Below are positions 23,403 to 31,214 of a DNA stretch of 64,000 bases, one piece after another. The stretch spans positions 3,410,001 to 3,474,000 of the forward strand of contig NZ_CP011125.1 in the NCBI RefSeq assembly GCF_000737325.1, in the 5' to 3' direction. A model generated the notes under the pieces. The model saw nothing but the letters and a program-made list of their open reading frames with translations, had not been told where the DNA came from and ran no database searches. How positions within the stretch are numbered: position 1 is the stretch's first letter; the number at the start of each line of letters is the position of its first letter. The DNA comes from Sandaracinus amylolyticus. GTDB taxonomy: Bacteria; Myxococcota_A; Polyangia; Polyangiales; Sandaracinaceae. A program made the translations under genes and the position numbers.

Positions 23403-24034
23403 CAGATCTCGATCTCGTACGCGACCTCGCGCGCCCCGCGCGCGGCGAGCGCCGCCGACGTCTCGGTCTCGATCGCGCCGAGCCGCGTCACCTTCGCCCC
23501 CGCGTAGAGCGCGCGCACCTCGTCCTCGCGCAGCGAGAAGGGCGGTCCGTCGGGCGCGTCGTGCTCGAGCGCGACGAGCAGCACGCGCGCGCCCGGCTCC
23601 AGCAGCGAGCGCAGCTGCGCCACGTACGCGCCGCGCATCGAGGGCGGCATCGCGACCATCGCGGCGCGATCGAAGCACGCCTCGAAGCGCCCGATCTCCG
23701 CCGTGGTGATCTCGAAGATGTCGCCGACGACGATCTCGATCGTGCTGCCCTCGTAGCGCACGAAGGGACCGTCGTGGGTGCGGTGCACCGGGATCGACTG
23801 CTCCTCGAAGAACGCGCGCGCGGCCTCCTCGACGAGCTCCACGCCGACCACCGAGGGCCCGCCGGGCCGCGCCGCGATCCACGCGAGATCGACCGACTTC
23901 CCGCAGAGCGGGACCAGCACGCGCCCCGCGCCCTCGAGCACGCGCGCGTGGCTGACCAGGTGCGGGCTCGGCGCGCCCTGGTGCCAGCCGATGCGTCCTT
24001 CGGCCCAGCGCGTGCGCCAGAAGTCGGGGTCCAT
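23402..24034 (-). CDS. Thiopurine S-methyltransferase family protein
   Basis: The 210-residue protein matches bacterial TPMT from its first residues: FWRTRWAEGRIGWHQGAPSPHL (typical 'W..rW.eg.igfH...vnp.L'), VLVPLCGKSVDLAWIA (SAM motif I), VVGVELVEEAARAFFEE, and FDRAAMVAMPPSMRGAYVAQL. Bacterial members methylate sulfur, selenium or tellurium compounds and some confer tellurite resistance. It is first in an operon whose other genes overlap one another and encode a FecCD-type importer, so the methyltransferase and the transported chelate may be functionally linked. Confidence 0.83.
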   Translation of the reverse strand: MDPDFWRTRWAEGRIGWHQGAPSPHLVSHARVLEGAGRVLVPLCGKSVDLAWIAARPGGPSVVGVELVEEAARAFFEEQSIPVHRTHDGPFVRYEGSTIEIVVGDIFEITTAEIGRFEACFDRAAMVAMPPSMRGAYVAQLRSLLEPGARVLLVALEHDAPDGPPFSLREDEVRALYAGAKVTRLGAIETETSAALAARGAREVAYEIEI

Positions 24035-24088
24035 GCCGAGCCTGGATATCGCGGGCGCCCCGGAGCGGCGAGCCGATTTCGCCGACAG

Positions 24089-24295
24089 GAGTGCTCGCCC
24101 CGGAGGGCCCGGACGGGAGCGCGCGGCGCGCGCGTACGGGAGGGTCCGGAGCGGCGAGCCGATGGCCACCATGAGTGCTCGCCCCGGAGGGCCCGGACGG
24201 GAGCGCGCGGCGCGCGCGTACGGGAGGGTCCGGAGCGGCGAGCCGATGGCCACCATGAGTGCTCGCCCCGTACGGGAGCGCGCGGGCGGGAGGCC
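24089..24295 (+). repeat. Tandem long-hairpin repeat array, 2.5 x 84 bp
   Basis: GAGTGCTCG begins at 24089, 24173 and 24257, exactly 84 bp apart; the third unit is truncated and a partial tail of another unit lies at about 24060-24088. Units read GCTCGCCCCGGAGGGCCC, the GACGGGAGCGCGCG core, then GGGTCCGGAGCGGCGAGC. The stem pairs GCTCGCC with GGCGAGC and CCGGA with TCCGG. The array fills the 308-bp gap between two divergent genes. Confidence 0.9.
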
Positions 24296-24342
24296 CCGGC
24301 GATTTCTTGACTCCGCCCCGCGCGCCCGATCTCCTCCGGGTC

Positions 24343-25635
24343 ATGCGCCAGCGCCGCGTCGTCCTCGTCGCCACGATCAGCACCGCGCTCGTCACCGCGG
24401 GCGCGCTCGCCCTCGGCGCCGATCGCGACGCGACCGCCGATCAGCTCGTCGCCGAGGCGCGCGCGCGCCTCGACGCCCCGTTCGTCGAGGCGCCCACCCT
24501 CGATCGCATCCAGGCCTCGACCGCGATCTCGCTGCTCGAGCGCGCGCGCGATCTCGGGCGCGACGACGCCGAGCTCCGCGGCCTCACCCACTACGCCGAG
24601 GCGATCGAGGATCTCCAGCGCGGCGATCTCATCCTCGCCGAGGGCGAGCTCGCGACGGCGCTCACGCACCTCGGCGAGACGCCCGAGCTCCACGTGCTCG
24701 CCGCCGCGCTCTCGCGCGGACGCATGCTCGACGCCGACGCGCGCCGCGAGGTCGAGGCCGCGCTCGAGCGTGCCCCCGATCACGCGCGCGGACGCATGCT
24801 CGCCGCCGATCTCGCGCTCGACGCGAGCGACGGCGCCGCCGCGCGCGCCCATCTCGACGTGCTCGCGGTGCAGGAGCCGCGCTGCGCGCCGGTGTGGAAC
24901 CGCCTCGGGCTCGCCCGCGAGCAGCTCGGCGACGTCGAGGGCGCCGAGCGCGCGTACCGCCGCGCGACCGAGCTCGATCCGCTCGGCCAGGACCCGTGGA
25001 TCAACCTCGGTCGCCTGCTGCGCGTCGCGCGCCGCCACGACGAGGCCCGCGACGCGTTCGGCGAGGCGATCACCCGCGCCCCCGCCGACGCGGGCGCGCA
25101 CCTCGGGCGCGGCCTCGCGCGCGCCGCGACCGGCGATCTCGACGCCGCCGTCGCCGACTTCGAGCGCGCGTCGGAGCTCGCCCCGAACGACGCCGAGCCG
25201 CTCCTCGCGCTCGGCGATCTGCTGCGCGACGTCGGCCGGGTGAGCGAGTCGGTCGACGTCTACCGCCGCGCGATCGAGCGCGAGGACGCCGACGCGGCCT
25301 CGTGGCTCAAGCTCGGCAACGCGCTCGTGCTGCTCGAGCAGTACGACGCCGGCGCGACCGCGTTCCGCGAGGCGATCACCCGCGCGCCCCAGCTCGCGGC
25401 GGCGCACAACGGCCTCGGCGCGTGCCTCGTCCACCTCGACCGCGCCGCCGACGCGGAGACCACGCTCGAGCACGCCGCGCAGCTCGATCCCGTCGATCCC
25501 AACCCGCTCATGAACCTCGCGCTGCTCCGCGAGCGCCAGGGCGATCGCGACGCCGCGCGCGCCGCGTGGCGCCGCGTCCTCGAGCGCGCGCCCGGCCTCG
25601 CGATCGCCGAAGCGCGCCTCGCCCGGCTGAGCTGA
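24343..25635 (+). CDS. TPR-repeat protein with N-terminal membrane/export signal
   Basis: The 430-residue protein begins RQRRVVLVATISTALVTAGALALGA, a signal peptide or anchor. The rest is about nine helical tetratricopeptide repeats, clear from residue 170 on: PVWNRLGLAREQLGDVEGAERAYRRATELDP, DPWINLGRLLRVARRHDEARDAFGEAI, and SWLKLGNALVLLEQYDAGATAFREAI. TPR arrays mediate protein contacts; no further domain is present. The ATG at 24343 is chosen because upstream sequence is repeat-derived. It converges with the Gly-rich lipoprotein gene, leaving 3 bp between stops. Confidence 0.82.
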   Translation: MRQRRVVLVATISTALVTAGALALGADRDATADQLVAEARARLDAPFVEAPTLDRIQASTAISLLERARDLGRDDAELRGLTHYAEAIEDLQRGDLILAEGELATALTHLGETPELHVLAAALSRGRMLDADARREVEAALERAPDHARGRMLAADLALDASDGAAARAHLDVLAVQEPRCAPVWNRLGLAREQLGDVEGAERAYRRATELDPLGQDPWINLGRLLRVARRHDEARDAFGEAITRAPADAGAHLGRGLARAATGDLDAAVADFERASELAPNDAEPLLALGDLLRDVGRVSESVDVYRRAIEREDADAASWLKLGNALVLLEQYDAGATAFREAITRAPQLAAAHNGLGACLVHLDRAADAETTLEHAAQLDPVDPNPLMNLALLRERQGDRDAARAAWRRVLERAPGLAIAEARLARLS

Positions 25636-25638
25636 GCG

Positions 25639-27060
25639 TCAGCGCACCAGCACCGGCGCGACGAACACGCCGCCCGCGCCGCCCGGGCTCCATCCGTCCT
25701 CGACGCCCGGCGGCAGCGTCCCGTCCGCGGTGCGCACCACGATGCAGCCCGCGCCGCCGCCGCCTCCGCCGCCGTTCGCGCTCCGCGCCTCGTTCGCCTC
25801 GCCCGCGCGCCCCGCGAGCACCTCGCCGCCGCCCGAGTCGCCGCCGCTCGCGCCGTACTCCGGGCCGCCGCTCGCGCCGCCGCTCGCCGAGGTCAGCGAC
25901 ACGCGCCCGTCCTCGCCGTCGCCGCCGCTCGTCCCGGCGCTCGCGCTCCCGCCGCCGCCTCCTCCGGTCGCGCCCAGCGTCCCGCTGCCCTCGAACGCCA
26001 CCTCCGGCGCCTCGAGCAGGATGCCGCCGCCGCTCCCGCCGCCGCCGCCCGCGCCCCAGTTGCCGGCCTCCACGCTGCGCCCCGCGCGCCCGCCGCCGCC
26101 GCCGACCAGGATCGCGCCCTCGACCCGGATGCGCCCCAGCGCGCTGATCTGAACGCCGCCGCCTCCCCCGCCGCCCAGCCCGAACGTGCCCGTCGCGCCG
26201 GGGCCGCCGCCGGTCGCGCCGAGCCCGAGCCCGCCGCCGCTCCCGCCCCGCAGCGGCACGAGCAGCTGCGCGTCGGTCGCCGGTCCTGCCGCGCCGCCCG
26301 CCGCGTCGCCGCCCGCGCCGCCGGCGCCGCCGCTCCCGCAGAGCCCGCCGCCGCCGCCCCCGCCGTCGTCGAAGCTGCCCATCCGCGTGCCGCCGCGTCC
26401 CGGGCCCCACCCGCTGCCGTCGATCGCGCCCGGGCGCCCGCCCGCGCCACCGCCCGGCCCCGGCCGCTCCAGCGCCGCGCTCGCGTCGAGCGTCCCGCGG
26501 ATCTCCACGTCCCCGGTCGCCAGGATCGCCAGCGGCAGGTTCCCCACCACGCTCAGCGTCGCGCCGCTCTCGACGCGCAGGTTGCGCACCTGCAGCACGC
26601 ACACCGAGGGCCCCGCGCTCTGCGGCACCACCCGCGCCAGCGACATCGTCGAGGTGCACGCGCTCGTGTCGAAGCGCGCGGTCCCCGCGACCACCACGTC
26701 GCGCGCCTCGGTCGTCCACAGCTCCGCGCCGACGTTCGACGGGATCATCTCGCCGCACCGCACGCCCTCGGTCGCGCACGGCAGCGCGCACGCCTCGACC
26801 ACCGGCCTGCCGCCCTCGCAGCGCGTCAGCGTCGACCCCACGCAGCTCGGGACGCACTCGCCGCCGCCTCCGTCGATCGGCGGAGGCCCGGCGTCGACCC
26901 CCGGCTCGTCGCCCGCGTCGACCCCGCCCGCGTCGAGCACACCGCCGCCGCCGTCGCTCCCCGCCGGGGGATCGAGGCGACCCTCGTCGGGGTCCACGAT
27001 CGTGCTGCACCCCGACACCAGCACCGAGACGATCAGAAGACGTGCGAAGCGACCGCGCAT
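25639..27060 (-). CDS. Glycine-rich lipoprotein
   Basis: The 473-residue product has a lipobox (VLVSGC, Cys18) and an Asp/Gly/Pro linker to about residue 65. A Cys-containing segment (CVPSCVGSTLTRCEGG) follows, then a small beta domain (about 115-190), then a very Gly-rich region (about 195-460) with runs such as GGGGGGG, GGSGGGLGLG and ATGGGGGGS between short hydrophobic strands. The strands (VQISALGRIRVEGAILVGGGGG) look like a right-handed beta structure with glycine turns. The C-terminus GGAGGVFVAPVLVR recurs in similar myxobacterial surface proteins. It may be a surface or matrix component. Function unknown. Confidence 0.65.
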   Translation of the reverse strand: MRGRFARLLIVSVLVSGCSTIVDPDEGRLDPPAGSDGGGGVLDAGGVDAGDEPGVDAGPPPIDGGGGECVPSCVGSTLTRCEGGRPVVEACALPCATEGVRCGEMIPSNVGAELWTTEARDVVVAGTARFDTSACTSTMSLARVVPQSAGPSVCVLQVRNLRVESGATLSVVGNLPLAILATGDVEIRGTLDASAALERPGPGGGAGGRPGAIDGSGWGPGRGGTRMGSFDDGGGGGGGLCGSGGAGGAGGDAAGGAAGPATDAQLLVPLRGGSGGGLGLGATGGGPGATGTFGLGGGGGGGVQISALGRIRVEGAILVGGGGGRAGRSVEAGNWGAGGGGGSGGGILLEAPEVAFEGSGTLGATGGGGGGSASAGTSGGDGEDGRVSLTSASGGASGGPEYGASGGDSGGGEVLAGRAGEANEARSANGGGGGGGAGCIVVRTADGTLPPGVEDGWSPGGAGGVFVAPVLVR

Positions 27061-27108
27061 GGGGGTGATCGTCTCAGAGTCCCGCGATCGCGAGCAAGCG
27101 GCCTCCGA

Positions 27109-27135
27109 TGTCACGTCCCGCCGGCCTGCCTCGTC
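27109..27135 (+). promoter_or_regulatory. Candidate ECF41-type promoter
   Basis: TGTCACG at 27109-27115 and CGTC at 27132-27135 are 16 bp apart. ECF41 sigma factors are known to recognise a -35 TGTCACA and a -10 CGTC upstream of their own operon. The element lies 32 bp before the ATG of the oxidoreductase gene, which is followed by an ECF41 gene. Only the last -35 base differs from the consensus. Confidence 0.7.
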
Positions 27136-27166
27136 CTGGGGGCGAACGACGAAGGAGAAGGCGAGC

Positions 27167-28372
27167 ATGGAGACCAAGCCCCGGGTGATCGTGGTCGGTG
27201 GTGGGTACGCCGGTGTGATGGCGGCGCTGCGCGCGTCGCGTCGCCTCCGCCATCGCGGCGAGGTCGTGCTGATCTCGGATCGCGACGCGATGATCGAGCG
27301 CGTCCGGCTCCACGAGGCGGCGTCGGGCACCGTCGACCCCGCGCGTCCCCTCGCGACGCTGCTGCGCGGCACGCGGGTGCGGATCGTCCGCGGGCGCGTC
27401 GAGTCGGTCGATCGCGCCGGCCACGAGGTGACGCTCTCGAGCGGCGAGCGGATGCGCTTCGATCGCCTGATCGTCGCGATCGGAAGCCGCGTCGACGCGA
27501 GCGCGATCCCCGGCGCCGCGGAGCACGCGTTCACGCTCGAGCCCGACGCGGTCGCGGAGCTCGAGGTCGCCGCGCGCGACGCCGCGCAGCGCGAGGGGCA
27601 CCTCGTCGTGATCGGCGGCGGCCTCACCGGCATCGAGGGCGCGACCGAGCTCGCCGAGCGCCACCGCGGCCTCCGCGTGACGCTCGTGACGTCGGGCGAG
27701 GTCGGCCCCGGCCTCCACCCGCGCGCCGTCGAGCACCTGCGCCGCGTCTTCGCGCGCCTCGGCGTCACGCTGCGCGAGCACGCGCGGGTCGAGCGCGTCG
27801 AGGCGGGCGCGGTGGTGATCGCGGGCGAGCGCCTGCCCTTCGACGTGTGCGTCGGCGCGGTCGGCTTCGCGATCCCCGGGTCGCTGCGCGCCTGGGGCTT
27901 CCCGGTCGACGCGCGCGGCCGCGCCCGCGTCGACGCGATGCTGCGCCTCGAGGGCGCGCCCGACGTCTACGTCGCGGGCGACTGCGCCGCGCCGAGCGGC
28001 GTGCTCGGCTCCGCGGTCCCGTTCGGGTGCAAGAGCGCGATGCCGATGGGCGTGCACGCCGCCGAGAACGCGGTGCGCTCGCTCGGCGGCGAGCCCGAGC
28101 ACGCGCTCGACTGGTCCGACGCGACCTACTGCATCAGCCTCGGCCGCCGCGAGGGCCTGGTGCAGCTGATGGATCCGCGCGGCACCCCGCGCACGACCTT
28201 CCTGTCGGGCCGCCTCGGTGCGATCGTGAAGGAGATGATCTGCCGCTACACGGTGCGCAGCGTCGAGCTCGAGCGCGACGGCTGGTGGGAGTTCCGCTTC
28301 CCGCGCGTCCGCCTGCACGCGCTCCCGGCGCGCGATCCCGAGCGCCTCGCCGCGCCGCCGGAGGCCGCATGA
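27167..28372 (+). CDS. FAD-dependent NDH-2-like pyridine nucleotide oxidoreductase
   Basis: The 401-residue protein has the FAD-binding motif VIVVGGGYAGVMAAL, an NAD(P)H-binding motif LVVIGGGLTGIEGATELAER (about 145-165), and VYVAGDCAAP (the second FAD contact) near residue 270. The order and size fit type II NADH dehydrogenases and related quinone reductases, but there is no obvious C-terminal amphipathic membrane anchor beyond a hydrophobic patch. A good Shine-Dalgarno (AAGGAG) lies 10 nt before the ATG. It overlaps the ECF41 gene by ATGA; ECF41 genes are typically linked to oxidoreductase-type partner genes. Confidence 0.82.
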   Translation: METKPRVIVVGGGYAGVMAALRASRRLRHRGEVVLISDRDAMIERVRLHEAASGTVDPARPLATLLRGTRVRIVRGRVESVDRAGHEVTLSSGERMRFDRLIVAIGSRVDASAIPGAAEHAFTLEPDAVAELEVAARDAAQREGHLVVIGGGLTGIEGATELAERHRGLRVTLVTSGEVGPGLHPRAVEHLRRVFARLGVTLREHARVERVEAGAVVIAGERLPFDVCVGAVGFAIPGSLRAWGFPVDARGRARVDAMLRLEGAPDVYVAGDCAAPSGVLGSAVPFGCKSAMPMGVHAAENAVRSLGGEPEHALDWSDATYCISLGRREGLVQLMDPRGTPRTTFLSGRLGAIVKEMICRYTVRSVELERDGWWEFRFPRVRLHALPARDPERLAAPPEAA

Positions 28373-29361
28373 AGAACGACCCCGCCGCGCTCTACAGCGA
28401 GCACCGCTCGTTCCTGATCGGGCTCGCGTACCGGATGCTCGGCAGCGTCGCCGAGGCCGAGGACGCGGTGCAGGAGGCGTTCGTGCGCGCGCAGGGTGCC
28501 CCGAGCAGCCCGTTCAACGATGCCGCGAACGCAGCCGAGTCGGCATCGGCAGATGCCGAGCGCGGCGGAGATCGTGGCGGCGTCGGACGGGCTGCGACGA
28601 ACGATCGAGCAAGCAGAGCCGACGTGGCGTCGCCGCGCGCGTGGCTCGCGACGGTGGTCACGCGCATCTGCCTCGATCAGCTGCGCTCGGCGCGCGCGCG
28701 GCGCGAGCAGTACACCGGCGAGTGGCTGCCCGAGCCGGTGCGCACCGACGTCGCGGGCGCGGTGGTGCAGCCGCGCGATCCCGAGGACGCCGAGTCGCTC
28801 TCGCTCGCGTTCCTGCTCTTGCTGGAGCGCCTCTCGCCGCTCGAGCGCGCGGTGTTCCTGCTGCACGAGGTGTTCGACTACTCGCACGCCGAGGTCGCGG
28901 CGATCCTCGAGCGCGACGAGGTCGCGGTGCGGCAGCTGATGTCGCGCGCGAGGGCGCACGTGAAGGAAGGGCGCCCGCGCTTCCCCGCGGATCCCGACCG
29001 GCACCGCGAGCTCGTGATGCGCTTCGCGATGGCGATCGGGGAGGGCGATCTCGGCGGGCTGCAGGCGATGCTCGCGAAGGACGTGGTCGCGCGCTCCGAC
29101 GGCGGCGGTCGCGCGAAGGCGGCGCGCCGTGCGGTGCAGGGCGACGATCGTGTCGCGCGCTTCGTGGTCGGGCTGGCGCGCAAGGCGTCCGCGGACGTGC
29201 GCTTCGAGCTGATGGAGATCAACGGGCGCACCGGGATCGCGTGGAGCATCGCGGGGCGGCCGCTCGGGGTGATGGCGGTGACGATCGATGGGGATCGGAT
29301 CGTGGAGATCGATCTGGTGATCAACCCGGAGAAGCTCTCGGGGATCTCCGCGCGGGAGTAG
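28369..29361 (+). CDS. ECF41-family RNA polymerase sigma factor
   Basis: The 330-residue protein has sigma region 2 (EHRSFLIGLAYRMLGSVAEAEDAVQEAFVR, then SPRAWLATVVTRICLDQLRSARARRE) and region 4 (LSPLERAVFLLHEVFDYSHAEVAAILERDEVAVRQLMSRARAHV). A C-terminal SnoaL-like domain (about 212-330) follows. The ECF41 hallmarks are visible: WLPEP at 119-123, DGGGR at 244-248 and NPEKL at 319-323. In this group the C-terminal extension regulates the sigma factor in place of an anti-sigma factor. An extra segment of about 44 residues (43-86, Ala/Ser/Gly/Arg-rich) interrupts region 2. It is co-transcribed with the oxidoreductase gene. Confidence 0.9.
   Translation: MKNDPAALYSEHRSFLIGLAYRMLGSVAEAEDAVQEAFVRAQGAPSSPFNDAANAAESASADAERGGDRGGVGRAATNDRASRADVASPRAWLATVVTRICLDQLRSARARREQYTGEWLPEPVRTDVAGAVVQPRDPEDAESLSLAFLLLLERLSPLERAVFLLHEVFDYSHAEVAAILERDEVAVRQLMSRARAHVKEGRPRFPADPDRHRELVMRFAMAIGEGDLGGLQAMLAKDVVARSDGGGRAKAARRAVQGDDRVARFVVGLARKASADVRFELMEINGRTGIAWSIAGRPLGVMAVTIDGDRIVEIDLVINPEKLSGISARE
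28540..28559. repeat. Palindrome inside the ECF41 region-2 insertion
   Basis: TCGGCATC and GATGCCGA face each other across GGCA, within the codons of residues 58-64 of the sigma factor. The same TCGGCATC/GATGCCGA arms form the centre of the larger palindrome at 29447-29478. Confidence 0.6.
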
Positions 29362-29446
29362 GTCTCGGCGGGGGCGCGTGGCAAGGGGCCCTCGCTAAGC
29401 CTCGCGACCGGCTTGCAGTGACGGTGGGGCGTCGGGGGGCGGGATC

Positions 29447-29478
29447 GTTCTCGGCATCGCGTCCGCGATGCCGAGAAC
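29447..29478. terminator. 32-bp near-perfect palindrome downstream of the ECF41 gene
   Basis: GTTCTCGGCATCGCG (29447-29461) and CGCGATGCCGAGAAC (29464-29478) are perfectly complementary around a central TC. It lies 86 bp after the sigma factor stop. It could end transcription or be a protein-binding site; no T-run follows. Confidence 0.5.
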
Positions 29479-29667
29479 CAGGCGGGGACGTGGCTGCCGT
29501 CGGGTGGGTCGCTGCGGAAGCGCTCGGGCCCCCTGCCACGCGCCCTGCTGGTGAGGTCTCGGCCGCGCGCGGAGGGGAACGGCGCGCGGTGTGGTGGACC
29601 GACTCGCCCTTCGGGCATCGTGAGCCGATTCGCCGGGCTCGCCCTTCGGGCCTCGCCCCGATGTTGC

Positions 29668-30120
29668 GTCGTGCTCGAGGCGCGCGCGCTGCGCTCGACG
29701 ACGCTGTGCTGTGCTCGACGGGTCGCGCGCTGTGCTCGACGACGCTGTGTTGTGCGCGACGCGCCGCGCGCTGTGCTCGACGACGCTGTGTTGTGCTCGA
29801 CGGGTCGCGCGTTGTGCTCGACGACGCTCTGCTGTGCTCGACGCGTCGCGCGCTGTGCTCGACGTCGTTCTGCTGTGCTCGACGCGCTGCGCGCTGTGCT
29901 CGACGTCGCTCTGCTGTGCTCGACGCGCCGCGCGCTGTGCTCGACGTCGCTCTGCTGTGCTCGACGGGTCGCGCGCTGTGCTCGACGTCGTTCTGCTGTG
30001 CGCGACGGGTCGCGCGCTGTGCTCGACGGCGTTCTGCTGTCCTCGACGCGCCGCGCGTTGTGCTCGACGGGGGTTTTCCTGTGCTCGACGGGGGTTTTCC
30101 TGTGCTCGACGCGCGCTTTC
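29668..30120 (+). repeat. 41-bp tandem repeat (minisatellite), nine units plus edges
   Basis: Clear units start at 29709, 29750, 29791, 29832, 29873, 29914, 29955, 29996 and 30037, always 41 bp apart. A diverged unit precedes at 29668 and shortened copies follow to about 30120. Each unit is two half-units of 21 and 20 bp, both beginning CTGTGCTCGACG; the first continues in GGGTCGCGCG-like and the second in TCGTTCTG-like sequence. The last units carry GGGGGTTTTC instead. Confidence 0.9.
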
Positions 30121-30194
30121 CTGCGGCGGGCGGGCCGGGGGTCCGCGTTCGCGGGCCTCGCGCTCTGCGCGGGAGGTCGCCTACGTTCGCGCGC

Positions 30195-31151
30195 ATGGCT
30201 GCTGCGAAGAAGCGATCCAAGAAGGCAACCCCCATCAAGAAGGCGGCGACGACGCGGCGGACAGCCGCGAAGGGCCGCGTTGGCCTCGATACGAGCCGCG
30301 CGTGGTCGCTCGACGAGATCGAGCGCGAGCTGACGCCGGTGAGTGCGGCGCGCGTCGCCGCGGTGCGCGACGCGATCGTGCGTGCCTACGGCGACGACAA
30401 GCTCGTGGAGCTCGGCACCGGCTTCCGCACCGAGGAGATCGTCGCGGTCGCGCCGAACGTGGTCGCCGCCGCGCTCCTCGCGGTGCGCAAGCTGGGCCGG
30501 GCGCCGCAGGGGCTCGCGCTCGAGCTCCTGACGCTCGCGGTGTCCGAGGCGCGCGAGCTCGCGCGGCTCGATCTCGCGCACGAGCAGCAGCTGCGCGACG
30601 TCGCGAGCGAGATCGCCGGACGGCGGGAGGCGCTCAAGACGTCGCGCGCGACGGCGCTGCGCGAGCGCCGCGCGGTCGCGACGCACCTCCTGCGCAACGT
30701 GCTGCCGCGCGATGCACCGCAGCGCGCGGAGCTCGAGCGCGCGGCGGGGAAGGCTGCGACGGCGTCGTCCGTCGTGGCGAGCGTCCGCACGGTCGCGCGC
30801 ATCCTCGCCGACGCGCGCCGCGACGAGTCGCTGGTCGTCGTGCTCGACAGCTACGGCTACGACGACGCGCTCGTCGCACGGCTCGAGGCGCTCGCCGCGG
30901 AGACCGAGCGCCTCTCGGGGACGAGCGCGACGCTCACGCCGCCCCAGGCCGTCGATCAGCGAACCCTCGATCGGCACGACGGGCTCGTGCTGGCGATCCT
31001 CCGGGCGATCGTCTCGGCGCTCCGTGACGCGCAGCGAGCCGGCGCGCCGATCTCGCTCCCGCCGCTCGCAGGGCTCGAGCGGCTCCTGGTGCCCTCGCGC
31101 GACGACGAGCAGGACGACGAGGAGCCCGAGCCGGTCGCCCCCGCGTCGTGA
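30195..31151 (+). CDS. Hypothetical protein with basic N-terminal tail
   Basis: The 318-residue product begins with a Lys/Ala/Arg-rich tail (AAAKKRSKKATPIKKAATTRRTAAKGR, about 1-28) like those of histone-H1-like or AlgP-like DNA-binding proteins. A mostly helical body (about 35-295) follows, including a coiled-coil-prone stretch LAHEQQLRDVASEIAGRREALKTSRATALRERR near the middle. The tail is acidic (DDEQDDEEPEP). I do not recognise a family. The ATG at 30195 is chosen because upstream sequence is the minisatellite. A strong convergent terminator follows the stop. Confidence 0.65.
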   Translation: MAAAKKRSKKATPIKKAATTRRTAAKGRVGLDTSRAWSLDEIERELTPVSAARVAAVRDAIVRAYGDDKLVELGTGFRTEEIVAVAPNVVAAALLAVRKLGRAPQGLALELLTLAVSEARELARLDLAHEQQLRDVASEIAGRREALKTSRATALRERRAVATHLLRNVLPRDAPQRAELERAAGKAATASSVVASVRTVARILADARRDESLVVVLDSYGYDDALVARLEALAAETERLSGTSATLTPPQAVDQRTLDRHDGLVLAILRAIVSALRDAQRAGAPISLPPLAGLERLLVPSRDDEQDDEEPEPVAPAS

Positions 31152-31214
31152 TCGCGCTCGCGCACACGCTCGTCGCCGGGCTGACCGTCGCAGCCCGGCG
31201 ACGAGGCGCGATCA
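31149..31214. terminator. Bidirectional terminator including both stop codons
   Basis: CTCGTCGCCGGGCTG (31169-31183) and CAGCCCGGCGACGAG (31191-31205) form a perfect 15-bp stem with a 7-nt loop. Outside it, TGATCGCGC (31149-31157) pairs with GCGCGATCA (31206-31214); these arms contain the TGA stops of the two convergent genes. No T-run is present. Confidence 0.7.

Larger units (their letters stand above)
29362..30194. other. 833-bp intergenic region with palindrome and minisatellite
   Basis: After the ECF41 stop there is a 32-bp palindrome (29447-29478), a direct repeat CTCGCCCTTCGGGC (29603 and 29638, 35 bp apart), and then the 41-bp tandem array. All three plus-strand frames stay open for hundreds of bases, which follows from the repeat (41 is not a multiple of 3). 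No gene is supported. Confidence 0.7.

Noticed and set aside
29551-30333. Protein with Cys/Ala/Arg repeats encoded by the 41-bp array
   Set aside because: 41 is not a multiple of three, so each unit shifts frame, and the repeated peptides differ from unit to unit. All frames are open equally.
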